DNA from: Enterovibrio sp051650965
GTDB taxonomy: Bacteria; Pseudomonadota; Gammaproteobacteria; Enterobacterales; Vibrionaceae
Reading direction: 5' to 3'
Assembly (NCBI GenBank): GCA_051650965.1
Contig: JBOFRL010000078.1
Location: forward strand, 36,196 to 100,195
Length of the DNA: 64,000 nucleotides
The translations under genes were made by a program, and so were the position numbers. Position 1 is the first letter of the stretch. Each line of letters opens with the position of its first letter. Positions 8,498 through 17,872 of this stretch are shown here, one piece after another. The notes under the pieces were generated by a model, which made no database searches, had not been told where the DNA came from, and saw only the letters and a program-made list of their open reading frames with translations.

Positions 8498-9493
8498 ATG
8501 ACTATCAAAGTAGGTATTAACGGTTTTGGACGTATCGGCCGTTTTGTTTTTCGCGCAGCTCAAGAGCGTAACGACATTGAAGTCGTAGGCATTAACGATC
8601 TTATCGATGTAGACTACATGGCCTACATGCTAAAGTACGACTCAACTCACGGCCGTTTCAATGGCACAGTTGAAGTTAAAGACGGTAACCTGATCGTTAA
8701 CGGCAAAACTGTACGTGTAACTGCAGAGCGTAACCCAGCTGATCTAAAATGGGGCGCAATCGGTGTTGACGTTGTTGCTGAAGCAACTGGTCTGTTCCTG
8801 ACTGACGAAACTGCGCGTAAGCACATCGAAGCTGGCGCGAAGAAAGTTGTTCTGACTGGTCCTTCAAAAGACAAAACGCCAATGTTCGTTATGGGCGTAA
8901 ACCACAAGACTTACGCTGGACAAGACATCGTTTCTAACGCATCTTGCACAACTAACTGCTTGGCTCCAATTGCAAAAGTGTTGAACGACAACTTCGGCAT
9001 CGAATCAGGTCTAATGACTACTGTTCACGCAACTACAGCGACGCAAAAAACTGTTGACGGTCCATCTGCTAAAGATTGGCGCGGCGGCCGCGGTGCATCA
9101 CAAAACATCATCCCATCTTCAACTGGCGCAGCAAAAGCAGTTGGCGTGGTTCTTCCAGAGCTAAACGGCAAACTGACTGGTATGGCGTTCCGCGTTCCTA
9201 CTGCTAACGTTTCTGTTGTTGACTTAACTGTTAACCTGAAAAAAGCAGCAACTTACGACGACGTCAAAGCCGCGATGAAAGCAGCTTCTGAAGGCGAGCT
9301 GAAAGGCATTTTGGGTTACACTGAAGACGCAGTTGTTTCAACTGACTTCAACGGTGACATCCGCACTTCTATCTTTGATGCTGACGCAGGTCTGGCACTG
9401 ACTGACAAATTCGTTAAAGTTGTATCTTGGTACGACAACGAAATCGGTTACTCAAACAAAGTACTTGATCTGATCGCACACATCAGCAAGTAA
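8498..9493 (+). CDS. gapA: Glyceraldehyde-3-phosphate dehydrogenase GapA
   Basis: Glycolytic NAD-dependent enzyme, 331 residues from the ATG at 8498, with GGAG ten bases upstream. The dinucleotide-binding start VGINGFGRIGR and the active-site motif SNASCTTNCLAP are intact. Codon use is strongly biased to GTT/GGC/AAC/GAC-type codons, unlike the flanking genes, as expected for a very highly expressed gene. The 218-base upstream region should hold its promoter. It is followed by a terminator and then yeaD, as in E. coli. Confidence 0.98.
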   Translation: MTIKVGINGFGRIGRFVFRAAQERNDIEVVGINDLIDVDYMAYMLKYDSTHGRFNGTVEVKDGNLIVNGKTVRVTAERNPADLKWGAIGVDVVAEATGLFLTDETARKHIEAGAKKVVLTGPSKDKTPMFVMGVNHKTYAGQDIVSNASCTTNCLAPIAKVLNDNFGIESGLMTTVHATTATQKTVDGPSAKDWRGGRGASQNIIPSSTGAAKAVGVVLPELNGKLTGMAFRVPTANVSVVDLTVNLKKAATYDDVKAAMKAASEGELKGILGYTEDAVVSTDFNGDIRTSIFDADAGLALTDKFVKVVSWYDNEIGYSNKVLDLIAHISK

Positions 9494-9504
9494 TTTAATT
9501 TGTT

Positions 9505-9539
9505 GAAAAAGGGCGGCTTAAGGGCTGCCTTTTTTTTTG
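9505..9539 (+). terminator. Intrinsic terminator after gapA
   Basis: A-run, then AAAGG(G)CGGC paired with GCTGCCTTT around a TTAAGG loop (one bulged G), followed by a run of about nine T. It separates strongly expressed gapA from yeaD. Confidence 0.8.
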
Positions 9540-9571
9540 CCCTTTTTCCATCCAGCTAAAAGGAAAATTAG

Positions 9572-10441
9572 ATGAAACAGCGGCTTACCTACCTTAAAAC
9601 GCTATCGAGCAGCGTTAACCTCGCGCAGCTAGAAGATCTGCACGTGCTGCAAATTCAACACAAAAAAGCGCAGGCGCTGATCGCTTTGTTTGGCGGACAA
9701 CTTTTAAGTTTTAAGCCTGCCGGACAAGACGAGCTGATCTGGCTGAGCGACAAGGCCGATCTGAGCGGGAAAACGCCGATCCGCGGCGGCATTCCGATCT
9801 GCTGGCCATGGTTTGGCAAAGCCAATCTGCCCGCGCACGGCTTTGCCAGAACTAGCCTGTGGCAGCTTAGCCACTGCCACGAGAATGATGCTGGCGTGCA
9901 AATAACGCTGACTTTACAAGAAGATGCGAACACGCTGGCGCTGTGGCCACACGCGTTTACGCTTGAGATGCAATTTACGATCGGCGACAGCTTAGATGTG
10001 CATTTAAATGTGAAAAACAGCGACAGCAAGCCCTTCTCTTTTGGCGGCGCGCTGCACACCTATTTTGCGGTGCGCGATATTAGCAAAACACAAGTCACGC
10101 AGCTTGGCAGACACTACACCGAGCACGGGAAAAATTATGCCAGCGATGGTACGGCCAATTTTACCGGCGAAGTGGACAGAAATTATCTGCAAGCGAATGC
10201 GACCGTTTCGATTTTGCAAGAAAATGAGCCTACTATCGAAGTGCACAACAGCGGCAATAACGCTGTGGTAGTGTGGAACCCTGGCCAAGCGCTGTGCGCC
10301 AAAATGAGCGACATGAGTGCAGACGGATATCAAAGCATGGTCTGTGTTGAATCAGCCATTTACGACAACCAAATGCCACTTGCGAGCGGCCAGCACAGCC
10401 TGCTTAGCACACGCATTGCACGCGTTCCCTCTGCGCGCTAA
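9572..10441 (+). CDS. yeaD: D-hexose-6-phosphate mutarotase (YeaD family)
   Basis: Aldose 1-epimerase fold enzyme that interconverts anomers of glucose 6-phosphate or a related hexose phosphate. 289 residues. Recognisable features are the GGQLLSFKPAGQDELIWLS start, GKTPIRGGIPICWPWFG, HGFAR with the catalytic-type histidine, FGGALHTYFAV, and the C-terminal region VVVWNPG...CVESA. AAGGAAAA precedes the ATG. Its position after gapA is conserved in E. coli, consistent with a glycolytic support role. Confidence 0.9.
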   Translation: MKQRLTYLKTLSSSVNLAQLEDLHVLQIQHKKAQALIALFGGQLLSFKPAGQDELIWLSDKADLSGKTPIRGGIPICWPWFGKANLPAHGFARTSLWQLSHCHENDAGVQITLTLQEDANTLALWPHAFTLEMQFTIGDSLDVHLNVKNSDSKPFSFGGALHTYFAVRDISKTQVTQLGRHYTEHGKNYASDGTANFTGEVDRNYLQANATVSILQENEPTIEVHNSGNNAVVVWNPGQALCAKMSDMSADGYQSMVCVESAIYDNQMPLASGQHSLLSTRIARVPSAR

Positions 10442-10470
10442 TTTCTCGCTACGACGCTAGCATTCGCCTA

Positions 10471-10508
10471 AAAAAATGGCGCCAACACGGCGCCATCGCA
10501 ATTTTTTT
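10471..10508. terminator. Bidirectional terminator between yeaD and aspS
   Basis: Perfect stem ATGGCGCC/GGCGCCAT (10476-10483 and 10489-10496) with an A-run on the left and a T-run on the right. It can end both the convergent yeaD and aspS transcripts. Confidence 0.88.
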
Positions 10509-10522
10509 ATAACAACAAACAG

Positions 10523-12283
10523 TTACGCTTTCGCCGTTACCGCAATCGCCAGCTCACTCAATGCTTGAGGATTAGCCAAACTTGGCGCGTCAGTCAAAAG
10601 ACATGCCGCCGCAGTCGTTTTCGGGAATGCAATCACATCACGGATATTGTCGGTGCCGCATAGCAACATCACCAAGCGGTCAAGGCCAAAAGCGAGGCCG
10701 GCGTGCGGTGGCGTGCCGTATTTTAGCGCTTCCAGTAAGAAGCCAAACTTTTGTTTTTGCTCACTTTCGTCAATGCCAAGCAGCGAAAAGACTGCCGCTT
10801 GCATTTTTGGATCGTGAATACGCACCGAGCCGCCGCCGACTTCATAGCCGTTCAGCACCATGTCATAAGCGTTTGATTTAACTTGCGCTGGCTCAGATTG
10901 CAGCGTTTCTACGCTGGCCAGCGGCGAGGTGAATGGATGGTGCATCGACTGCAATGCGCCCTGCTCATCTTCCTCAAACATAGGAAAATCAATCACCCAC
11001 AATGGCTCCCAGCTGTCGAGCTTGGTCAAACCTAAGTCAACGCCAAGTTTCAGACGCAGCGCGCCCAACGCTTCGGTCACTACTTTTTTGCTGTCTGCGC
11101 CAAATAGCAGCAGATCGCCGCTTTTTGCGCCCGCTCTTGCCAAAATTTCCCCAAGCACATTCTCAGGCAAATATTTGGCTATCGGCGATTGCACGCCCGC
11201 CGCTCCCGCAGCAATGTCGTTCACTTTCAGCCAAGCAAGACCTTTAGCGCCATAAATGGCAGCAAAAGCCGCGTACTCGTCAAGCTGCTTGCGCGACAGC
11301 GTTGCCCCACCAGGGACACAAATGGTTGCAACACGCCCTTTCGCGGCGTTTGCAGGCTCAGCAAACACTTTAAAATCAATATCTTTGACAAGATCAGCGA
11401 CATCAACCAGCTCTAAAGGGTTACGCAGATCTGGCTTATCGGAACCAAAACGGCGCATCGCTTCGTCAAACGTCATCACCGGAAATGCGCCTAAATCGAC
11501 ATTAAGTAGCGACTGCCACATCTCGCGCACCATGCGCTCGGCCACTTCACGCACCTGCGGCGCACTCATGAACGACGTTTCGATATCGATTTGCGTAAAC
11601 TCTGGCTGACGATCGGCGCGCAGATCTTCATCGCGGAAACATTTCACAATTTGGTAATAGCGATCAAAACCGGACATCATCAAAAGCTGCTTAAATAGCT
11701 GTGGCGACTGCGGCAGCGCATAAAAACAGCCTTTGTGGACGCGGCTTGGCACTAAATAATCGCGCGCGCCTTCCGGTGTGGCTTTGGTCAGCACCGGCGT
11801 TTCAATATCTAAAAAGCCGTTCTCATCTAAAAAGCGGCGTACAAAGCTCGAGGCCTTAGCGCGCAGCTTGATCCACTCGCTCATCTGCTCGCGGCGTAAG
11901 TCGAGGTAGCGGTACTTTAGGCGCTGCTCTTCTGTGTTATTTTGATTAAAATCAAGGGGTAGCGGCTCGCTGCGGTTAATGATCACCACATCACTCACTA
12001 GCACTTCGACCTTGCCAGTTTTCATTTTTTCATTGAGCTGATGATCGGGGCGCAAACGCACTTCGCCGGTCACCTGAATACAAAACTCATTGCGCAGCTG
12101 ATTTGCAACAGCAAAAACATCCTTAAGATCAGGATCAACCACCAACTGCACCACACCTTCTCGATCGCGCAACTCAAGAAAAATCAGCCCGCCAAGGTCA
12201 CGTCGGCGATTAACCCAACCGCAAAGTTGCACCGTCTGCTTTGCTAAATGTGTGTCCAAATTACCGCAATAATGTGTGCGCAT
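10523..12283 (-). CDS. aspS: Aspartyl-tRNA synthetase
   Basis: Class II aminoacyl-tRNA synthetase charging tRNA-Asp. 586 residues, bacterial type: N-terminal OB-fold anticodon-binding domain (VQLCGWVNRRRDLGGLIFLELRDREG), catalytic core with FLDIETPVLTKATPEGARDYLVPSR (motif 1 area) and CFRDEDLRADRQPEFTQIDIE (motif 2), a GAD insertion domain in the middle, and GLAFGLDRLVMLL (motif 3) near the end. The length matches E. coli AspS (590). It is divergent from cmoA. Confidence 0.97.
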   Translation of the reverse strand: MRTHYCGNLDTHLAKQTVQLCGWVNRRRDLGGLIFLELRDREGVVQLVVDPDLKDVFAVANQLRNEFCIQVTGEVRLRPDHQLNEKMKTGKVEVLVSDVVIINRSEPLPLDFNQNNTEEQRLKYRYLDLRREQMSEWIKLRAKASSFVRRFLDENGFLDIETPVLTKATPEGARDYLVPSRVHKGCFYALPQSPQLFKQLLMMSGFDRYYQIVKCFRDEDLRADRQPEFTQIDIETSFMSAPQVREVAERMVREMWQSLLNVDLGAFPVMTFDEAMRRFGSDKPDLRNPLELVDVADLVKDIDFKVFAEPANAAKGRVATICVPGGATLSRKQLDEYAAFAAIYGAKGLAWLKVNDIAAGAAGVQSPIAKYLPENVLGEILARAGAKSGDLLLFGADSKKVVTEALGALRLKLGVDLGLTKLDSWEPLWVIDFPMFEEDEQGALQSMHHPFTSPLASVETLQSEPAQVKSNAYDMVLNGYEVGGGSVRIHDPKMQAAVFSLLGIDESEQKQKFGFLLEALKYGTPPHAGLAFGLDRLVMLLCGTDNIRDVIAFPKTTAAACLLTDAPSLANPQALSELAIAVTAKA

Positions 12284-12414
12284 ATTTCATCTCTTATCAA
12301 TGGCTGATGCACTGCGCCAACAGTGCTGAAAAAATGGCTCATTATATATCAAAAACGATGATAAGTTGCAGAAGTTGAGCCGATTTAGGAGATGTAATTT
12401 ATCTCAGGATTGTC

Positions 12415-13209
12415 ATGACATTGAGCCGTAAATTGCCTAAAATTGCTCCCTCTCTTTTTTCTGCTTTCGAGACCACTGTGAACGACGCGCGCGACACGAT
12501 TTTTGCCACGCCGATTGAAAAATTAGGCGATTTTACCTTTGATGCCACCGTTGCGACGGTTTTTCCCGATATGATCCAGCGCTCTGTACCTGGATATAGC
12601 AACATCATCACAGCAATCGGCATGCTGAGCGAGCGTTTTGCCCGCGACAATAGCGTGATCTACGATTTAGGCTGTTCGGTCGGCGCGGCCACGCTTGCGA
12701 TGCGTCGTCACATTCAAGCGCAAAACTGCCAAATTATTGCGGTCGATAATTCGCCGGCCATGGTTGAACGCTGCCTTAACTCGGTTAACGCTTACCGTTC
12801 GGACGTGCCAGTTACAGTGAAAAACGCCGATATTCGGGAACTTTGCATCGAAAATGCAAGCATCGTGGTGCTTAATTTTACCTTGCAATTTTTACCACCG
12901 GCCGACCGTCTCGCGCTTCTGAGCAAAATTTACGACGGCCTGCTGCCGGGTGGCATTTTGATTTTGTCTGAAAAATACCGCTTTAACGATCCGTGCGTTG
13001 ATGAGTTACTCATTGATCTTCATCATGATTTTAAGCGCGCCAACGGTTACAGTGAACTTGAGATCAGCCAAAAACGCAGCGCTTTAGAAAACGTGATGCG
13101 CCCTGACAGCATTGAAAATCACCACGCGCGCCTCAAAGCGCTCGGTTTTTCCCACGTTGCGACTTGGTTTCAATGTTTTAACTTTGGATCACTGTTTGCC
13201 ATCAAATGA
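12415..13209 (+). CDS. cmoA: Carboxy-S-adenosyl-L-methionine synthase CmoA
   Basis: Makes carboxy-SAM from SAM and prephenate for tRNA wobble uridine modification. 264 residues, Rossmann methyltransferase fold: VIYDLGCSVGAATLAMRRHI is motif I and IIAVDNSPAMVERC motif II. FTLQFLPPADR is the later conserved strand. AGGA lies about five bases before the ATG. A 36-base gap separates it from cmoB, its pathway partner. Confidence 0.95.
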   Translation: MTLSRKLPKIAPSLFSAFETTVNDARDTIFATPIEKLGDFTFDATVATVFPDMIQRSVPGYSNIITAIGMLSERFARDNSVIYDLGCSVGAATLAMRRHIQAQNCQIIAVDNSPAMVERCLNSVNAYRSDVPVTVKNADIRELCIENASIVVLNFTLQFLPPADRLALLSKIYDGLLPGGILILSEKYRFNDPCVDELLIDLHHDFKRANGYSELEISQKRSALENVMRPDSIENHHARLKALGFSHVATWFQCFNFGSLFAIK

Positions 13210-13245
13210 TCGGTTTGACTTTATTTTGTGAGAACATAGCGGCTT

Positions 13246-14217
13246 ATGTTTGATTTTTCTTCGTTTTATCAATTAATTGCGAGCGAACCGCGCTTGCAAA
13301 GCTGGCTTGATCAGATCCCAGCAAAACTTTCAGATTGGCAACAAAAGCCGCAAGGCGATCTGCCTAAGTGGCTAAAAACATTAAATAAAATATCGCACAC
13401 GCCCGCACTAAGCGAGCTTATCAGCCGCATCAGTGTCGGCAGCGAAACAACGCTCAGCCACGGCGAGCAAGCCAAGTTAGAAAATCTGCTGCAGCATTTT
13501 CACCCGTGGCGCAAAGGGCCTTATTTTTTACACGGCATTCATATCGATACTGAATGGCGCTCTGACTGGAAATGGCAACGGCTGCTACCGCATATCACGC
13601 CGCTTGAGGGGCGCTATGTGCTTGATGTAGGCTGTGGCAACGGCTATCACATGTGGCACATGTTGGGTGAAAAGGCGCGCACGGTGATTGGCGTTGATCC
13701 TTCCGAGCTGTTTTTGGTGCAATTTAGTGCGGTAAAAGAGCTCATAAACCCGCAGGCGCCGCTGCATCTGCTGCCACTTGGCATCGAAGAGCTACCAGGG
13801 AAAAAAAGCTTTGATACCGTGTTTAGCATGGGGGTGTTGTATCACCGCAAATCGCCGCTTGATCACCTGCAACAGCTTAAAAATCAATTGGTTAAAAATG
13901 GCGAGCTGGTGCTTGAAACGCTGGTTATCACTGGTGATGAAAACAGTGTGCTGGTGCCCGCCGATCGCTACGCGAGCATGCACAACGTCTACTTTTTCCC
14001 GTCGGCTAAAGCGCTGCAACGCTGGCTGGAAAAGGTGGGATTTGTCAACGTGCGCATCGTCGATGAAGATATCACTTCGCTGGACGAGCAGCGCACAACG
14101 GCTTGGATGCGCCACCATTCGCTCAAAGATTACCTTGATCCAAACGATATCAGCAAAACCATGGAAGGCTATCCTGCGCCAAGGCGCGCTATTTTAGTCG
14201 CGACGAATCCCGATTAG
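13246..14217 (+). CDS. cmoB: tRNA U34 carboxymethyltransferase CmoB
   Basis: Transfers the carboxymethyl group of carboxy-SAM to 5-hydroxyuridine at tRNA position 34 to give cmo5U. 323 residues as in E. coli CmoB. Seen are WRKGPYFLHGIHIDTEWRSDWKW, the SAM motif VLDVGCGNGYHMWHML, and the family-typical MGVLYHRKSPLDHL. It follows cmoA in the same operon. Confidence 0.96.
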   Translation: MFDFSSFYQLIASEPRLQSWLDQIPAKLSDWQQKPQGDLPKWLKTLNKISHTPALSELISRISVGSETTLSHGEQAKLENLLQHFHPWRKGPYFLHGIHIDTEWRSDWKWQRLLPHITPLEGRYVLDVGCGNGYHMWHMLGEKARTVIGVDPSELFLVQFSAVKELINPQAPLHLLPLGIEELPGKKSFDTVFSMGVLYHRKSPLDHLQQLKNQLVKNGELVLETLVITGDENSVLVPADRYASMHNVYFFPSAKALQRWLEKVGFVNVRIVDEDITSLDEQRTTAWMRHHSLKDYLDPNDISKTMEGYPAPRRAILVATNPD

Positions 14218-14351
14218 TGACGGCGCAAGGCCAAAATAAAAAATGGGTGCAACGTGTTATTTATCTGCAATGCACGGATAACGTAAACGACGCCATCTGT
14301 ATGATAACGTAATAATATCAATAAGTTGTGCAAATGACATCTTATGATTTC

Positions 14352-14373
14352 AAGCCTTGTTTGCTTTTCGTAG
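14352..14373 (+). terminator. Hairpin downstream of cmoB, possible weak terminator
   Basis: AAGCCTTG and CAAGGCTT pair around a 6-7 base loop, followed only by TTC. It lies 135 bases past cmoB and about 100 before the next start, so it may be a weak terminator or a leader structure of the next operon. Confidence 0.4.
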
Positions 14374-14471
14374 CAAGGCTTTCAAGTTAGAATTGCGCTA
14401 GCGCTATATTATTTTTCGCTCTCAACGCGTCGCGTTTTTTGAGCAGACGACTTTTGTTATGGAGTTTTACG

Positions 14472-15329
14472 ATGACCCTACGCCGCGGCGTTCTCGCAGG
14501 AACAAGTTTGCTACTAGCAAGCTGTAGCCACCCTCCTCTTGAACAAATAAAATTTGAACACCAACAGACTATCGCGACTATCAATAAAACTGAAAGTAAT
14601 CTCTCAGCACAAATTCTAGAATTAAAGCAGCAACTTACCGAACAAAGAGCGTTACAAGAGCAGCTTGAAGACAGCCTAGTGCAGCTCACAAGCCAGATCA
14701 AAAAAATCGGCACAACCCAAAACGACATCAGAAAAAAAATAGCGCAGCCTAAAGATCAGGTGAAATATATCGAAAAAGAGATCCCTGTTTCGGTCGCAGC
14801 CAACAAAGCCGTTTTGGGCGAAATCGAGTGGATTTGGCTTGATAATACGCAATCGAATTTCCGCGCGCGGGTTGACACCGGTGCGACCACCTCGTCCATC
14901 AATGCTACCGATGTGCAAGAGTTTGAGCGCGACGGCAAAACGTGGGTCCGCTTTAACATCGCAAACCACTCTGCGCTGGCCGGTGAGCCAAAGCTCACGC
15001 CTGTTGAGGTGATGGTGAAACGCTGGGCGAAAATTCGCCAGTCTGCAGCCGATGAAGTTGAGCGCCGTCCGGTGGTAGAATTGCAGCTGCGCATCGGTAA
15101 CTTGCATGAAAAAGCGCAGTTTACCCTCGCGGATCGCTCGCAGCTGACTTACCCGCTTCTTTTGGGACGCGAATTTTTTAAAGATCTCGCCGTCGTTGAT
15201 GTGAGCAAAGCTTACATTCAGCCCAAATACGTTCCCGAGGCGCCGCCTAAACAGCCGCAAGCGCAAGCGCAAACTCCCGCGCCAGCCGCCGCCACATCCA
15301 CCCCAACTCAAACGAAACCAACACTATGA
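14472..15329 (+). CDS. Lipoprotein retropepsin-like protease (PF05618, 'ATP-dependent zinc protease' family)
   Basis: 285 residues from the ATG at 14472 (GGAG seven bases ahead). An earlier in-frame TTG at 14439 would spoil the signal sequence. Signal with lipobox LASC, Cys18 acylated, so probably membrane-anchored on the periplasmic side. A coiled-coil, Gln-rich stretch follows (about 30-95), then the protease domain with RARVDTGATTSS (Asp135 in the aspartyl protease DTGA motif) and YPLLLGREFF. The tail is Pro/Ala/Gln-rich. The databases' zinc-protease name is not supported by the DTGA motif, which suggests a retropepsin fold. First gene of a three-gene operon: its stop overlaps the next start (ATGA). 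Confidence 0.82.
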   Translation: MTLRRGVLAGTSLLLASCSHPPLEQIKFEHQQTIATINKTESNLSAQILELKQQLTEQRALQEQLEDSLVQLTSQIKKIGTTQNDIRKKIAQPKDQVKYIEKEIPVSVAANKAVLGEIEWIWLDNTQSNFRARVDTGATTSSINATDVQEFERDGKTWVRFNIANHSALAGEPKLTPVEVMVKRWAKIRQSAADEVERRPVVELQLRIGNLHEKAQFTLADRSQLTYPLLLGREFFKDLAVVDVSKAYIQPKYVPEAPPKQPQAQAQTPAPAAATSTPTQTKPTL

Positions 15330-16828
15330 TATCGCGCATACCTTTTTACATTTTGATCAGCCTACTTTTGATCGCCGGCATCAGCATGTCCATCTATCGC
15401 CACCACGTTTATGGTGTGCCGTGGGCCGCCGATCAGAGCAAACAAGTTTGGGAAATCGAAGCGCGCGTAGAATTTGAGGCGACCGGCCAGCCCGTTGTGG
15501 TCTCGCTGGCGCGCCCAGAAACGCAGCGCGGTTTCACCTTGATCAACGAATACAGCAGCTCGCCAGGCTACGGTTTCACATTGACCGAAGAAAATGGCGT
15601 ACGCCGCGCGCAGTGGAGCAAGCGCCAAGCGCAGGGCAAGCAGGTGCTCTATTTTAAAAGCCAGCTTTTAGTTGACGATAACGCGCAGTTTTCAGTGCAG
15701 CCGCCAACAGGCAACGTCACGAAAGTGCTGCTTGACGGCCCCGTGCACACCTCCGCGGCCGCGCTCCTTAGCCAAGCGCAAGAGCGCTCAGCCAACAGCA
15801 GCACCCTCGCCCAAGAGCTGATCAAGCAGTTTAACGATGCTGAAAGCCAAAACGCCGCGCTACTGACGCAGGCAAGCAGCAAAGAAGTGGCCATAGTGCA
15901 GCTGTTATCGCTCGCCAATATTCACGCGCGCGTGGTTGGCGCCATTCAGCTTGAAGATGGTCGCCGTCGCCAATCCATCGTCCCGATGGTGGAAATTTGG
16001 AACAATGACCATTGGCAACTCTTTGATCCTAATGGCGGCGTGGTCAAAGCGGACAACCTGATCTTATGGAATCCGAAAGGCGCCTCGCTGCTCGAAGTCG
16101 TCGGCGGCAATAACAGTCAGGTGAGCTTTTCCATCATTGCGCAAGACATCAGCCCGCAAGTGGCGACCGCGCAAAAAGTGCAAACCGAAAGCCTGCTCAA
16201 CTTCTCTATCCACAGTTTGCCTATCGAAGAGCAAGCGATGTTTAAAACCATTTTGCTGATCCCGATCGGCGCATTGGTTGTGGTGATGCTGCGTATCCTC
16301 ATCGGCCTTAAAACCTCGGGCACATTTATGCCTGTGCTCATCGCGGTCGCCTTTGTGCAGACGCAGCTTATCACCGGCATCATTGGCTTTTTGGTGATTG
16401 TCGGCACGGGGCTTGTGATCCGCAGTTATCTGTCTCGGCTCAATTTGCTGCTGGTGGCGCGGATTTCCGCGGTGATCATCACCGTGATCTTGATAATCTC
16501 GGTCTTTACTGTGATTGCCTTTAAAATTGGGCTAGTCGAAGGCTTAAGCATCACATTCTTCCCGATGATCATCCTCTCTTGGACCATCGAGCGCATGTCA
16601 ATTTTGTGGGAAGAAGAAGGCGCCAAACAGGTTTTAGTGCAAGGCGGCGGCTCGCTGCTGACGGCAGTGCTTGTGTATTTGGCGATGACCAATGAGTGGA
16701 TCCGCCATATCTCCTTTAATTTCATAGGGGTACAACTGGTGGTGCTGGCCTTGATCTTAATGCTTGGCAACTATACTGGCTATCGCCTGAGCGAGTTGAA
16801 GCGTTTTAAACCATTGCTAAAGGATTGA
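15326..16828 (+). CDS. Inactive transglutaminase fused to seven transmembrane helices
   Basis: 500 residues. One N-terminal membrane segment (about 5-23), then a periplasmic domain (about 25-300) that I recognise as the transglutaminase-like part of the PF14400/PF14402 family, then a C-terminal membrane domain with about seven hydrophobic helices (from ILLIPIGALVVVMLRILIGL onward). LLSLANIHARVVGAIQLEDGRRR sits where a transglutaminase core would be. Function is not established; linkage to a periplasmic protease and an ATP-grasp ligase suggests peptide or polymer modification across the inner membrane. Start overlaps the previous stop. Confidence 0.82.
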   Translation: MISRIPFYILISLLLIAGISMSIYRHHVYGVPWAADQSKQVWEIEARVEFEATGQPVVVSLARPETQRGFTLINEYSSSPGYGFTLTEENGVRRAQWSKRQAQGKQVLYFKSQLLVDDNAQFSVQPPTGNVTKVLLDGPVHTSAAALLSQAQERSANSSTLAQELIKQFNDAESQNAALLTQASSKEVAIVQLLSLANIHARVVGAIQLEDGRRRQSIVPMVEIWNNDHWQLFDPNGGVVKADNLILWNPKGASLLEVVGGNNSQVSFSIIAQDISPQVATAQKVQTESLLNFSIHSLPIEEQAMFKTILLIPIGALVVVMLRILIGLKTSGTFMPVLIAVAFVQTQLITGIIGFLVIVGTGLVIRSYLSRLNLLLVARISAVIITVILIISVFTVIAFKIGLVEGLSITFFPMIILSWTIERMSILWEEEGAKQVLVQGGGSLLTAVLVYLAMTNEWIRHISFNFIGVQLVVLALILMLGNYTGYRLSELKRFKPLLKD

Positions 16829-16831
16829 TTT

Positions 16832-17872
16832 GTGCGCTCACTTTTTCAATTTTTTCAACGCTATACCTCGCCTTTTAAGCTGAAAAAGGCAGGTATTATG
16901 GGAATGAATATGCGCAATAGCCGCTACATCGGCCGCTATAATCGCAGACATCTGTTCCCTTTAGTGGATAACAAGTTAAAAACCAAACAGTTAGCGACGC
17001 AGGCGGGAGCCTGTGTCCCCGCGCTGATTGGTATGATCGACAGCCAATATCAAGTTTCCACCATCCATGAGCTAGTGAAAAATCACCCAAGCTTTGTGAT
17101 CAAGCCCGCGCAAGGCTCTGGCGGAAAAGGAATTTTGGTGATCACCAGCACCCACAACGGCATCTACAGCAAGCCGTCTGGCGCGCAAATTAACGCGCAG
17201 GACGTCGAGCGCCATATCACCAACATTTTGGCGGGCCTTTTTTCACTTGGCGGCAAAAATGACGTGGCGCTGATCGAGGCGCTGATCGAATTTGATGATG
17301 TTTTTGATGGCTTTAGCTACGAAGGCGTGCCAGACATTCGGATCATTGTCTTTCAAGGCTATCCGGTGATGGCGATGATGCGTCTATCGACCGCCGCTTC
17401 TGATGGCAAGGCGAACTTGCACCAAGGCGCGGTGGGCGTCGGCATTGATATCAGCAATGGTAGCGCGCTGCGGGCGGTGCAATTTAACCAAGAAGTCGAA
17501 TACCATCCCGACACGCAAAAAAAACTCAGCACGCTGGTCGTGCCGCACTGGCAAGAGCTGCTAACGCTGGCGGCAAGCGCGTGGGAGATGACGGGACTTG
17601 GCTATATCGGCACAGATATGGTGCTCGATAAAAAACAAGGCCCGATGGTGCTCGAGCTTAACGCACGGCCGGGGCTTGCCATTCAAATTGCCAACGGCTG
17701 CGGGCTGTTACCGCGTTTAGAGCACGTTGAAAAATTGCTGGCAAAAAAAATCCAGCTCAGCCCAACGGAGCGGGTGAAATATGTGCAACAGCATTTTATT
17801 GGGACACAGACGCTAAATCATTTTTTTTATGATCCAAAATTATCTTTTACAAAAAATGATTTAAATCCATAA
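16832..17872 (+). CDS. RimK-like alpha-L-glutamate ligase-type ATP-grasp protein (PF14397-like)
   Basis: 346 residues from a GTG three bases after the preceding stop, with AAAGGA ahead. ATP-grasp features: FVIKPAQGSGGKGILVI as the ATP-binding loop, LIEALIEFDD, and MVLELNARPGLAIQIANGCGLL as the C-terminal metal/ATP site. Family members form amide bonds between a carboxylate and an amino acid; the substrate here is unknown. There is no signal sequence, so it probably acts in the cytoplasm. Last gene of the operon; a terminator lies about 210 bases downstream. Confidence 0.83.
   Translation: MRSLFQFFQRYTSPFKLKKAGIMGMNMRNSRYIGRYNRRHLFPLVDNKLKTKQLATQAGACVPALIGMIDSQYQVSTIHELVKNHPSFVIKPAQGSGGKGILVITSTHNGIYSKPSGAQINAQDVERHITNILAGLFSLGGKNDVALIEALIEFDDVFDGFSYEGVPDIRIIVFQGYPVMAMMRLSTAASDGKANLHQGAVGVGIDISNGSALRAVQFNQEVEYHPDTQKKLSTLVVPHWQELLTLAASAWEMTGLGYIGTDMVLDKKQGPMVLELNARPGLAIQIANGCGLLPRLEHVEKLLAKKIQLSPTERVKYVQQHFIGTQTLNHFFYDPKLSFTKNDLNP

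Noticed and set aside
14676..15311. 211-codon open frame on the minus strand opposite the retropepsin-like gene
   Set aside because: Antisense to a clear gene with signal peptide and DTGA motif; its composition is Arg/Leu/Phe-rich shadow sequence without a family match.
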